The position numbers were made by a program, and so were the translations under genes. From positions 1 to 64,000 of the forward strand of contig NZ_JAPHOT010000002.1 of the NCBI RefSeq assembly GCF_026191115.1: DNA of 64,000 nt, in the 5' to 3' direction. Shown one piece after another: positions 1 to 8,091 of the stretch; the stretch's first letter is position 1; each line of letters begins with the position of its first letter. The notes below the pieces were generated by a model that searched no databases, was not told where the DNA came from, and worked only from the letters and a program-made list of their open reading frames with translations. Origin of the DNA: Legionella sp. PATHC035. Its GTDB lineage: Bacteria; Pseudomonadota; Gammaproteobacteria; Legionellales; Legionellaceae.

Positions 1-174
1 AACATGAAGATGGACTCCAACATGAAGATGGACTCCAACATGAAGATGGACTCCAACATGAAGATGGACTCCAACATGAAGATGGACTCCAACATGAAGA
101 TGGATTCCAACATGAAGATGGATTCCAACATGAAGATGGATTCCAACATGAAGATGGATTCCAACATGAAGATG
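1..174 (+). repeat. 18-bp in-frame tandem repeat, nine full units plus 12 bp, encoding Met-rich copper-binding hexapeptides
   Basis: Unit AACATGAAGATGGACTCC encodes NMKMDS. Units start at 1, 19, 37, 55 and so on to 145, followed by a partial unit at 163-174. The first five units carry GAC and the next four GAT at the same codon, so the array looks like two successive expansions. It may continue left of the window. Met-rich linkers of this kind bind copper in CopA/CopB proteins (family knowledge). Confidence 0.95.
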
Positions 175-1413
175 CCTACGGAGCCTACCATTATTGGAGA
201 CAAAATGGGTCCACCGAGCTCTTCTTACAAAACCTCATTGGGTACTAAATATCAACCGATGATTGCTGCAGTGAAAACGAATGATCCAAACACACCAGTA
301 GCTCATGTGATTAATATGGAATTGTTTGGGTATATGGATCGATTTATTTGGTTTATCAATGGAGTGCCTGCTTATAAAGCGCAACCCATACGACTAGATC
401 CTGGGAAACGCTATCGGTTTGTGTTTACCAATACATCCATGATGCATCATCCCATGCACATTCATGGTCATTGGTTTATTTTGCGTAAGGGAAATGATGC
501 CTACGATCCTTTATTACATACGATTGATGTGCCCCCCGGAGCTACGATAACGGCGGATGTCGATACGGATGCCAGTGGCCAGTGGTTTTTTCACTGCCAT
601 TTTCTTTATCACATGATGACCGGTATGTCGCGGGTGTTTCAGTATTCTACCTTAATAGACATTACAAAAGGTGAAAGAAAGCCACAAGATATTATAAAAC
701 AAACTGCTTATTATAATCGTCCCATTGTGAGAGTGGATGAAACGATGCCTATTGATACTTTTTTAGTGAAGCATCCGATGGTGCATCCTGCAGGTTTGTG
801 GCGCGCCTCATTTATTGATGGCGGAGCCGATCCGTTTCATAATGCACAACGTCTTAATTATAAGGGTTTATATGGTCCTGATTACAATAAACTGGAATTG
901 TTTGTTAATGATGCAGAACTGTTGAAAGGGAAAGTCGAAAGTGCTGACATTGATATTTTTTATTGGCATTTAATCAGTCAGTTTTGGGCAATTAAAGCAG
1001 GAGCTAACTACACCAATAAGCCAGCAAATACTCCTTATTGGCAACCAGGTATTGGTATTGAAGGATTAATGCCTTATTTTATCGATACCAATCTTCGAGG
1101 TTATTACTATAACGGCAGTGCTAAACTTGATTTGGAATTATCACGAGATACTCAAATTACCAATAATTTTTTCATTAGAGCAGGGGTACGTAGTATTCTG
1201 GCGTCAAAGACAGTTATTCAAGCTAATATCGGAAATGGGCTTAATCAAATGCGCTATATTGTCAGGCCTTATTATCGCATAGCCCCTGGATTAAATATTA
1301 ATGTGGAGTATGAACACGAGCAAGATTATGGCGCTTTTAAAAACATACAAATAATTAATGGGGAAGCAGCCAGTCAAGATACGATAACTTTTGGTCTTAC
1401 TGTACTACTGTAA
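1..1413 (+). CDS. copA: CopA-CopB fusion: multicopper oxidase C-terminus joined to CopB-like outer-membrane copper protein (5' partial)
   Basis: The open frame runs in from the left edge, so the start is outside the window. Numbered from the methionine at position 4, residues 1-57 are a Met-rich repeat, residues about 95-215 are the last cupredoxin domain of a CopA/PcoA multicopper oxidase, with type 2/3 and type 1 copper ligands in HPMHIH (149-154) and HCHFLYHMMTGM (197-208). The chain then continues without a stop into a CopB/PcoB-like outer-membrane barrel (about 245-469; HPAGLWRASF, YWQPGIGIEGLMPYF and the C-terminal strands). CopA and CopB are normally separate genes; CopA oxidises periplasmic Cu(I) and CopB is an outer-membrane copper protein. 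The fusion reading comes directly from the uninterrupted frame; activity is inferred. It lies near a cus operon, fitting a copper-resistance region. Confidence 0.85.
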   Translation, partial: NMKMDSNMKMDSNMKMDSNMKMDSNMKMDSNMKMDSNMKMDSNMKMDSNMKMDSNMKMPTEPTIIGDKMGPPSSSYKTSLGTKYQPMIAAVKTNDPNTPVAHVINMELFGYMDRFIWFINGVPAYKAQPIRLDPGKRYRFVFTNTSMMHHPMHIHGHWFILRKGNDAYDPLLHTIDVPPGATITADVDTDASGQWFFHCHFLYHMMTGMSRVFQYSTLIDITKGERKPQDIIKQTAYYNRPIVRVDETMPIDTFLVKHPMVHPAGLWRASFIDGGADPFHNAQRLNYKGLYGPDYNKLELFVNDAELLKGKVESADIDIFYWHLISQFWAIKAGANYTNKPANTPYWQPGIGIEGLMPYFIDTNLRGYYYNGSAKLDLELSRDTQITNNFFIRAGVRSILASKTVIQANIGNGLNQMRYIVRPYYRIAPGLNINVEYEHEQDYGAFKNIQIINGEAASQDTITFGLTVLL

Positions 1414-1476
1414 GAAAGGGGAGCTGCCATTTATTCTTGGAATTTTTTAACTGCGATTTCCTATGGCAGGAACCGT

Positions 1477-1492
1477 TATAGTGCGCACTATA
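1477..1492. promoter_or_regulatory. 16-bp perfect palindrome downstream of the copper gene
   Basis: TATAGTGCGCACTATA is a perfect palindrome without a spacer. It lies 64 bp after the stop of the CopA-CopB gene and about 90 bp before the decayed cupredoxin frame. There is no T-run on either side, so it is not a typical terminator; an operator for a dimeric regulator is the simplest guess. Function is inference only. Confidence 0.35.
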
Positions 1493-1582
1493 CTCCATTC
1501 CTAATTTATAAATTAATGTTAATTTAAAATGGATTATAAAGGTTTTTAAGTAGGATGGTTTGCATTATGCAGAATAATTATT

Positions 1583-1786
1583 TTGACAGGCTTCTTATCA
1601 GAGATTTGTATTAATCCATCTTTTTCTCACGCGAAGGATACAATGAGTCCAGTAGGAAGCTCTGTACAGGCAACAAAGGTAAATAAGCTCATTAAAGTCA
1701 TTGCTTTTGATACGATGCGCTTTAGTTTTTCGGAAAAACCAAAGCTACATGATGGAGAAAACTGCGCTGAGGGGCCAAACGGCTAA
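1583..1786 (+). pseudogene. Decayed periplasmic cupredoxin (copper-binding protein) N-terminal remnant
   Basis: The frame contains SPVGSSVQATKVNKLIKV and then DTMRFSFSEKPKLHDGE, which matches the start of small periplasmic cupredoxins found in copper operons (consensus SPVG...V.R.I.V...D.MRF.P....V..GE). A hydrophobic, signal-peptide-like stretch precedes it in the same frame but has no ATG; TTG at 1583 is the only candidate start. The frame stops after GENCAEGPNG, so the half of the domain with the Cys-His-Met copper ligands is absent. I read it as a relic, adjacent to copA-copB as such genes usually are. Confidence 0.5.
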
Positions 1787-1859
1787 AAACAAAAATTGGC
1801 GCATGATGCAAAGTCCTGACTCACCGAAAATCAGCAACTCATCCCAATTAGTAGGACAT

Positions 1860-2600
1860 CTACATGTATTGTCCTCCATTAATATCTAGATTAGCACCAG
1901 TAATAAAACCTCTTTCGGGAGCTGCAAGGAATGCGACTGCATCAGCTACCTCTTCGGGTTTACCTAATCGCCCAACGGGTATGTAAGTAATAATTGCATT
2001 AAGAATCTCTTTTTTGATAGCAGCTAACATGGGCGTTTCAATATATCCCGGAGAAATGGTATTGACTGTAATTCCTTTACTTGCCACTTCCTGGGCTAAG
2101 CTTTTGCTAAAACCAAAAAGAGCTGCTTTGGTTGCAGCATAATTGCATTGCCCAAATTGGCCTTTGCGACCATTAATCGATGAAATACTAATAATTCGAC
2201 CATAGCCTTGCTCAAGCATGGAGGGTAATACATTACGCGTCATATTAAAGACACTGGTCAAATTGGCATCAATAACTTGTTGCCATTGTAGGGAGGTCAT
2301 TTTCTTTAAAGTCGTATCGCAAGTGATGCCAGCATTATTGACCAAAACATCAATGCACCCATAACGCTCCATCAATAAATCGGTGAGTTTTTCACAATCA
2401 GCAAATTGAGTGGTATCACCATAGAGGATATCTACATCATAACCTACCTCTCTCTGACTTTCTTGCCACCGTTTAGCTTCATCATGTTTACCGCCTTTAA
2501 AATAACACGCAATAACTTGATAATCAGCCGCAAGGCGCTGGCATATGGCAGAACCTATCCCACCTGTACCTCCTGTTACCACTGCTGTCATTCGTTTCAT
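1860..2600 (-). CDS. phaB: Acetoacetyl-CoA reductase (PhaB/PhbB), short-chain dehydrogenase
   Basis: NADPH-dependent reduction of acetoacetyl-CoA to (R)-3-hydroxybutyryl-CoA for polyhydroxybutyrate synthesis, in the cytoplasm (family role). The protein of about 246 aa has the SDR Rossmann motif TGGTGGIG near the N-terminus, NNAG, the catalytic Ser region (ISSING) and YAATK (Tyr/Lys), and ends in the family-typical GANLDINGGQYM. I chose ATG at 2600 because AAGGAG lies six bases upstream; the longer frame would need a TTG directly abutting that ribosome site. A cold-shock gene lies directly upstream on the same strand. Other FabG-like reductases are possible, but the full-length similarity is closest to PhaB. 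Confidence 0.85.
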   Translation of the reverse strand: MKRMTAVVTGGTGGIGSAICQRLAADYQVIACYFKGGKHDEAKRWQESQREVGYDVDILYGDTTQFADCEKLTDLLMERYGCIDVLVNNAGITCDTTLKKMTSLQWQQVIDANLTSVFNMTRNVLPSMLEQGYGRIISISSINGRKGQFGQCNYAATKAALFGFSKSLAQEVASKGITVNTISPGYIETPMLAAIKKEILNAIITYIPVGRLGKPEEVADAVAFLAAPERGFITGANLDINGGQYM

Positions 2601-2658
2601 AAACAACTCCTTTGTTTTGAAAGTTTATTCATTTTCGTATAAGAAAATAAATGAATTG

Positions 2659-2865
2659 TTAAGTAATTTCAACTTCTTCGGCCTGCAAACCTTTCTGGCC
2701 TTTGCTAATTTTAAATAAAACACGAGCTCCTTCAAAAAGGTTTTTAAAGCCACTCCCTTGAATGGCACTAAAATGAACAAAATAATCTTTGCCGCTGCTC
2801 TCAATAAAGCCAAATCCTTTGTCTTTATTAAACCATTTTACCTTTCCGCGTATTTTATCTGTCAT
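2659..2865 (-). CDS. Cold-shock domain protein (CspA family)
   Basis: Small single-domain OB-fold protein that binds single-stranded RNA/DNA. It shows KVKWFN, RNP1 as KGFGFIE and RNP2 as VHFSAI, and ends in EEVEIT; length 68 aa is the family norm. Two in-frame ATGs exist: TAGGA lies about eight bases before the second (MTDKIRG), which I prefer; the first (MIEMTDK, end 2874) is possible. It lies just upstream of phaB on the same strand with an A/T-rich gap of about 58 bp. Confidence 0.9.
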   Translation of the reverse strand: MTDKIRGKVKWFNKDKGFGFIESSGKDYFVHFSAIQGSGFKNLFEGARVLFKISKGQKGLQAEEVEIT

Positions 2866-2898
2866 CTCAATCATCCTAATGATAAAAAGTAGTACGGG

Positions 2899-4146
2899 TT
2901 ACCCTAGCTCCAAAGCATTTAATCGTATTTGCGCACTAGCATTTCCTTGCTGAGCCGCTTTTCGAAGCCACTTCATCGCTTCAGTATCATTTTTCTCAAC
3001 TCCTACCCCATCATGGTATACGGCAGCAAGGGCAAACTGGGCTTCGGAAACCCCCTGTTCCGCTGCCCTGCGAAAATAGGCAACGGCTTTCGAATCATTT
3101 TGAGCAACACCTTTACCCGTGATGTATTTCACCCCAAGATTGTACTCGGCAACTAAATCCCCTTGTTGTGCTGCCTGCTTAAACCACTTAACCGCATCCA
3201 CATCACTTTGCTGAATGCCTCGTCCAGTAGAGAACATAATCGCAAGACTGCGTTGAGCCAAAACATTTCCTTGCTTTGCCGCTTTACGAAACCATGTCAC
3301 TGCTTTTGCATCGTTTTGCTCAATCCCTAAGCCTTCTGCATACCGTGTTCCTAAGTTAAATTGAGCCAAAGCTAATCCTTGTTGTGCCGCTTTACTAATC
3401 CACTTGGTTGCTTCAAGTTCATTGCGCTGAACCCCTTTACCCTGTGCATACATGAAGCCAAGATGAAGTTGAGCCATCTTCTCCCCTTGTACTGCTGCCT
3501 TTCGAAACCATGAGAAAGCTTCCATGACACTTTGTGAAACCCCTTTCCCATCAACATACATTGCTGCAAGGTTCAGTTGAGCGATAGGCTCTCCTTGCTG
3601 AGCCGCTTTACGAAACCACGTAAACGCTTTAGTATAATTTTGCTTTATCCCTTTACCAGTCCCATACATAAGACCTAGATTGCGTTGCGCTATCGGAAAT
3701 CCTTGATCTGCTGCTTTACGAAACCATGTCACTGCTTCGTTTTCATTCTTTGCGACCCCTTTTCCAGTGACACACATCACACCCAGATTCAGCTGGGCTA
3801 TGACATCCCCTTGTTGTGCTGCTTTACGAAAATATTGAGCGGCTTTCATATCACTTTGCGGTACGCCCTTACCGAATACATACATAATGCCAAGGTTGCG
3901 TTGCGCGACGGGTAATCCATGTTCGGCAGCTTGGCGAAAGCGTTTCACGGCTTCAATGTTATTTTGGGGTACCTCATGACCTACGGCATAAGCTACGCCA
4001 CGATCATTTAAAAGAGAGAACGGTTCATTGATGGTTCTGTCCTCAGCAATAGGAGGTTGCGAAACACTCACTGTATTTGCATTAGTGTTCGTATGCAGAG
4101 TCAAGGTCATTAAAAATAAAATTGAATAAAAATAATGGGGTCGCAT
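2899..4146 (-). CDS. Secreted Sel1-repeat (TPR-like) protein
   Basis: A cleavable signal peptide (about residues 1-24) is followed by ten 36-residue Sel1 repeats with the pattern AQ.NLG.MY..GKGV.....EA..WFRKAA.QG, plus a truncated eleventh at the C-terminus. Sel1 proteins are alpha/alpha solenoids for protein-protein contacts; in Legionella, relatives such as LpnE and EnhC act in host-cell entry (family knowledge, not shown here). The repeats differ from each other at the DNA level, so this is an old array. The partner is unknown. A weak purine stretch precedes the ATG. Confidence 0.88.
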   Translation of the reverse strand: MRPHYFYSILFLMTLTLHTNTNANTVSVSQPPIAEDRTINEPFSLLNDRGVAYAVGHEVPQNNIEAVKRFRQAAEHGLPVAQRNLGIMYVFGKGVPQSDMKAAQYFRKAAQQGDVIAQLNLGVMCVTGKGVAKNENEAVTWFRKAADQGFPIAQRNLGLMYGTGKGIKQNYTKAFTWFRKAAQQGEPIAQLNLAAMYVDGKGVSQSVMEAFSWFRKAAVQGEKMAQLHLGFMYAQGKGVQRNELEATKWISKAAQQGLALAQFNLGTRYAEGLGIEQNDAKAVTWFRKAAKQGNVLAQRSLAIMFSTGRGIQQSDVDAVKWFKQAAQQGDLVAEYNLGVKYITGKGVAQNDSKAVAYFRRAAEQGVSEAQFALAAVYHDGVGVEKNDTEAMKWLRKAAQQGNASAQIRLNALELG

Positions 4147-4401
4147 TTCATCTTGACCTTTATCATGAAGAACGTAAGCTTACACTAAATGGAGGAAAAT
4201 TGCTCTACCAACCCACTGAATTTTATTAAAAACGTCCAACATTATCAATCTCCTTGAACTCCAGCCAAACGATGCGCGCTTCAATGTACGCAATCCATTT
4301 TTTTGAGGAAAAATCCTAATGCAGTTATCGCGACACAACTTATGTATTATTTACGAGCCAATATTGGGATAAAAATTCTCTGATTGCCAATGCCAATATG
4401 C

Positions 4402-4869
4402 TCAATTGTTTTCTATGATAACGGGCTTTTCATAAACAGAATGATTTATGGTGTTCAATCGTTTGATTGTGGGCATTATTTGAGAAGAGCATCGATAAGC
4501 ACTTCCTTCAATAGAATGTATTTCGATGTCTGTATGCCGATTCGGACTCAACGTGTAGTATCTTTTAACCAAGGTTTGATGTTTTTCAAATACAACGGTG
4601 TCGGCATTGAATTTTTCTCCTTCATTTTTAAGAAAATTGATGTCATCTTTTTTTAGATTTTTTTCTAATCCCCAGGTGAATTGAAGCTTCATGCCGTGTA
4701 CATCCTTGCCTGATATTTTTCCCAGAAACTTACAATCATTTAAAGGCTGAGTATTTTTATCATAGAGAATCGTAATGTTTTTAGCACCTGGCTCTACATG
4801 TCTTGGCACGCAACCCATTATGGTGCCTGTTATAATAAAAAGGGTAATTAAACAAATAGCTTTATTCAT
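4402..4869 (-). CDS. Small lipoprotein, DUF4156-like
   Basis: I place the start at ATG 4869 (MNKAICLITLFII), with AAGGAG seven bases upstream; the longer frame to 4965 lacks such a site and adds a non-signal-like leader. The N-terminus is a lipoprotein signal ending in IMGC, so the mature protein begins with Cys 22 or thereabouts. The body (NDCKFLGKISG... and FNADTVVF) resembles the DUF4156/YjeI class of small envelope lipoproteins. It sits just after the cusCBA operon in the same direction (about 100 bp gap), so it may be co-transcribed. Function unknown. Confidence 0.7.
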   Translation of the reverse strand: MNKAICLITLFIITGTIMGCVPRHVEPGAKNITILYDKNTQPLNDCKFLGKISGKDVHGMKLQFTWGLEKNLKKDDINFLKNEGEKFNADTVVFEKHQTLVKRYYTLSPNRHTDIEIHSIEGSAYRCSSQIMPTIKRLNTINHSVYEKPVIIENN

Positions 4870-4968
4870 AAGTAACTCCTTACAAAGTCCAACTTCTTCA
4901 GCAACCGCTGCCCGAGACCATCGACTGCAGTATTTAAAAAAACAGTCAGATAACTTTTTTGTCATTCA

Positions 4969-7900
4969 TTATTTATTATATTTTCTTTGCTGCCAAAGCA
5001 GATAAACCACTGGAATAACAATCAAAGTAAGTACGGTTGCACTAAGCATGCCGCCAACCATTGGGGCCGCAATGCGTCGCATGACCTCAGAGCCTGTGCC
5101 GCTTAATAGCATGATGGGTAATAAACCGCCGATAATTGCGGTCACCGTCATTACTTTAGGACGAAGTCGTAACAGAGCTCCTGCCACTACGGCCTCAAAA
5201 ACATCCGCTTGAGTCATTGATCGTCTTTGCTGTACTGCATCTTGTTGTGCTTTTTCCAAAGCTTGATTAAGAAATACGAGCATGATGACACCGGTTTCTG
5301 CAGCTACTCCAGCTAAAGCAATAAATCCAATTCCCACTGCGACAGATAGGTGATAGCCTAATAAATACAAGAGCCAAATCCCGCCTACTAATGCTAAGGG
5401 CAATGTTCCTAAGATAATCAAAACTTCGCCCAATCGGCCAAAATTAAGATATAATAAAAAGGCAATAATCGCTAAGGTTAAAGGTGCAACTAAAGTGAGA
5501 CGTTGTTTGGCGCGTTCTAAGTATTCGTATTGGCCTGACCAAGTTAATGAGTAACCTGCTGGTAGTTTTACTTGACTCTGAACGGCATTTTGTGCTTCTT
5601 GAACATAAGAGCCTAAATCGCGTCCGGCAATATCAATATAAACCCATCCATTCAGTCGTGCATTTTCACTGCGAATCATATCAGGGCCTTCTGTAATCGA
5701 CACAAAAGCGACTTCACTTAACGGAATTGTGGCACCAGTAGGTGTAACAATAGGCAGTAAACGAAGCTTTTCTAAAGAATCACGAATGTCGCGAGGATAG
5801 CGCAGATTCACCGGATAACGTTCTCGTCCTTCAATTGTTTGGGTTACATTCATGCCACCGACTGTGGTTTCAATAATTTCTTGAATGTCCTCAATATTTA
5901 ATCCATAACGGGCCGCTTTGAGGCGGTCTATGTCAATGGTGATGTAATGGCTGCTTGCAACGCGCTCTGCAAAAACAGACGTGGTACCCGGTATGTTTTT
6001 TAAGATGCGTTCGAGTTGCTCTCCAATGGACTGAATGGTATTTAAGTCAGGGCCTGCAATTTTAATGCCCACAGGGGTTTTTATTCCTGTGGCTAACATG
6101 TCAATGCGGGTTTTGATGGGCATCACCCAGGCATTTGAAAGTCCAGGCAGTTTAAGACGCAAAGACAGTTCCTCACGTAATTTATCCATGGTCAAACCTG
6201 GGCGCCATTCATTTTTGGGCTTAAATTGAATGGTTGTTTCGACCATCGATAAGGGGGCTGGATCGGTGGCAGTTTCTGCTCTGCCCATTTTACCAAATAC
6301 CGTTTTGACTTCAGGGATAGTCGCAATGAGTTTATCTGTTTGTTGCAGCAGTTGTTGTGCCTTGCCGATGGAAATCCCAGGGAAGGTTGTGGGCATGTAG
6401 AGTAAATCGCCTTCATCAAGTTCTGGCATAAACTCATTACCCAGGTAATGAAGGGGTAAAAAACCAAGAAATACAATCAGAGTGGCTCCGGCTAAGATCA
6501 TTTTTGGGGCGTTTAAACTGGCGTGTAATACAGGTTGATAAAGAGCGAGTAATACTCGATTAATGGGGTTTTCATGTTCTTGTTTGATTTTACCACGAAT
6601 GAAATACCCCATAAGCACGGGAACTAAAGTAATAGAGAGTAATGCCGCGGCGGCCATTGCATAGGTTTTGGTATAGGCAAGAGGAGCGAATAATCGTCCT
6701 TCTTGTGCTTGCAAGGTGAAAACGGGTAGAAAACTAATGGTAATAATCAGTAAAGAAAAAAATAAAGGAGGTCCAACCTCGAGAGCTGCTTGTTCCATGA
6801 TGTGCCAGCGATTCTTTTCTGTAAAAGCGTCATGTTCAAGATGTTTGTGGGCGTTTTCAATCATGACAATCGCGGCATCAACCATGGCGCCAATGGCTAT
6901 GGCAATACCTCCTAAAGACATGATATTAGCATTAATGCCTTGAAGGTGCATAACCATTAACGCCAATAAAATGCCAATAGGAAGGCTTATGACAATAATT
7001 AATGAAGAACGAAAATGAAATAAAAAGACGACACAAATGAGCGAAACAACAATGAACTCCTCAGTCAATTTATCTTTTAAAGTATTAATGGCACGTTGAA
7101 TTAAGTTTGCGCGATCATACGTTGTAATAATCTCCACCCCTTTGGGTAGACTGGCTTGCAATTGCTTTAGTTTTTCTTTGACATGGGCTATGGTTTGCAT
7201 GGCGTTTTGCCCAAAACGCATGACGATAATGCCACCTACCGCCTCACCTTGACCATTTAGCTCGGTAATTCCCCGGCGCATTTGTGGGCCTAACTGCACC
7301 TGAGCGACTTCTTGTAGTAAAATTGGAATGCCATTTTTTCCGAGTCCTACTGGAATTTGCTTCATATCTTTTATGGATTTTAAATATCCTTTAGCGCGTA
7401 TCATGTATTCAGCTTCTCCCACTTCAATGGCAGAACCCCCTGCTTCACGATTGCCACGTACAATGGCTTGTTTGACTTGTGCAAGAGTTAATCCGTAGGC
7501 GCGTAACCGATCGGGAGCTAAGATAATTTGATATTGCTTAACCATTCCTCCCGCGGTAGCTACTTCAGCAACACCAGGTACTTTTTGTAATTCGTATTTT
7601 AAAAACCAATTTTGCAGACTGGTTAATTGTGCCAGATCATGAGTTCCTGTGCGATCGACTAATGCATATTCGTACACCCAGCCCACACCGGTTGCATCAG
7701 GGCCTAAAGAGGGTTGGGCTCCCGTTGGCAGACGATTGGCAATTTGACTTAAATATTCCAAAACGCGAGAACGAGCCCAATACAAATCAACCCCATCTTG
7801 GAAAATAACATACACATAAGACACCCCAAAACCGGATTCACCTCGTACAGTCACAGCACCGGGTACTGAGAGCATCGAGGTAGTTAAGGGATAGGTCACT

Positions 7901-8091
7901 TGATCTTCAACTATTTGAGGTGCTTGTCCCGGAAACTCTGTTTTTAGGATCACTTGCACATCGGATAAATCAGGAATGGCATCGATTACAGTGTATTTTA
8001 CTGTATAAATGCCGCCGAGTATGAGCATGCCGGTCATTAGTAAAGTTAAAAAGCGATTTTTAATAGACCAGCGAATAATGGCAGCTATCAT
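4969..8091 (-). CDS. cusA: CusA-type Cu(I)/Ag(I) RND efflux pump
   Basis: 1040 aa, close to E. coli CusA. Inner-membrane trimeric antiporter that extrudes monovalent copper or silver from periplasm and cytoplasm. It has the two large periplasmic loops and the TM4 proton-relay motif GAMVDAAIVMIENAHK. All three methionines of the E. coli Cu site are in equivalent contexts: YMPTTFPGIS, LSMVETTIQF and IDMLATGIKTPVG. This argues for Cu/Ag rather than Zn/Co specificity. ATG at 8091 overlaps the cusB stop by four bases (ATGA), so translation is coupled. It is the last gene of cusC-cusB-cusA. Confidence 0.95.
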   Translation of the reverse strand: MIAAIIRWSIKNRFLTLLMTGMLILGGIYTVKYTVIDAIPDLSDVQVILKTEFPGQAPQIVEDQVTYPLTTSMLSVPGAVTVRGESGFGVSYVYVIFQDGVDLYWARSRVLEYLSQIANRLPTGAQPSLGPDATGVGWVYEYALVDRTGTHDLAQLTSLQNWFLKYELQKVPGVAEVATAGGMVKQYQIILAPDRLRAYGLTLAQVKQAIVRGNREAGGSAIEVGEAEYMIRAKGYLKSIKDMKQIPVGLGKNGIPILLQEVAQVQLGPQMRRGITELNGQGEAVGGIIVMRFGQNAMQTIAHVKEKLKQLQASLPKGVEIITTYDRANLIQRAINTLKDKLTEEFIVVSLICVVFLFHFRSSLIIVISLPIGILLALMVMHLQGINANIMSLGGIAIAIGAMVDAAIVMIENAHKHLEHDAFTEKNRWHIMEQAALEVGPPLFFSLLIITISFLPVFTLQAQEGRLFAPLAYTKTYAMAAAALLSITLVPVLMGYFIRGKIKQEHENPINRVLLALYQPVLHASLNAPKMILAGATLIVFLGFLPLHYLGNEFMPELDEGDLLYMPTTFPGISIGKAQQLLQQTDKLIATIPEVKTVFGKMGRAETATDPAPLSMVETTIQFKPKNEWRPGLTMDKLREELSLRLKLPGLSNAWVMPIKTRIDMLATGIKTPVGIKIAGPDLNTIQSIGEQLERILKNIPGTTSVFAERVASSHYITIDIDRLKAARYGLNIEDIQEIIETTVGGMNVTQTIEGRERYPVNLRYPRDIRDSLEKLRLLPIVTPTGATIPLSEVAFVSITEGPDMIRSENARLNGWVYIDIAGRDLGSYVQEAQNAVQSQVKLPAGYSLTWSGQYEYLERAKQRLTLVAPLTLAIIAFLLYLNFGRLGEVLIILGTLPLALVGGIWLLYLLGYHLSVAVGIGFIALAGVAAETGVIMLVFLNQALEKAQQDAVQQRRSMTQADVFEAVVAGALLRLRPKVMTVTAIIGGLLPIMLLSGTGSEVMRRIAAPMVGGMLSATVLTLIVIPVVYLLWQQRKYNK

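Noticed and set aside
1-174. Regular 18-bp repeat could suggest a CRISPR-like array
   Set aside because: Units abut with no spacers and are in frame inside a coding sequence.
1701-1889. 62-codon plus-strand frame overlapping the cupredoxin relic
   Set aside because: No ribosome site, antisense to the phaB end, and the relic in the other frame has recognisable residues.
6192-6476. 94-codon minus frame inside cusA
   Set aside because: Out of frame shadow of cusA, which is continuous and well conserved.
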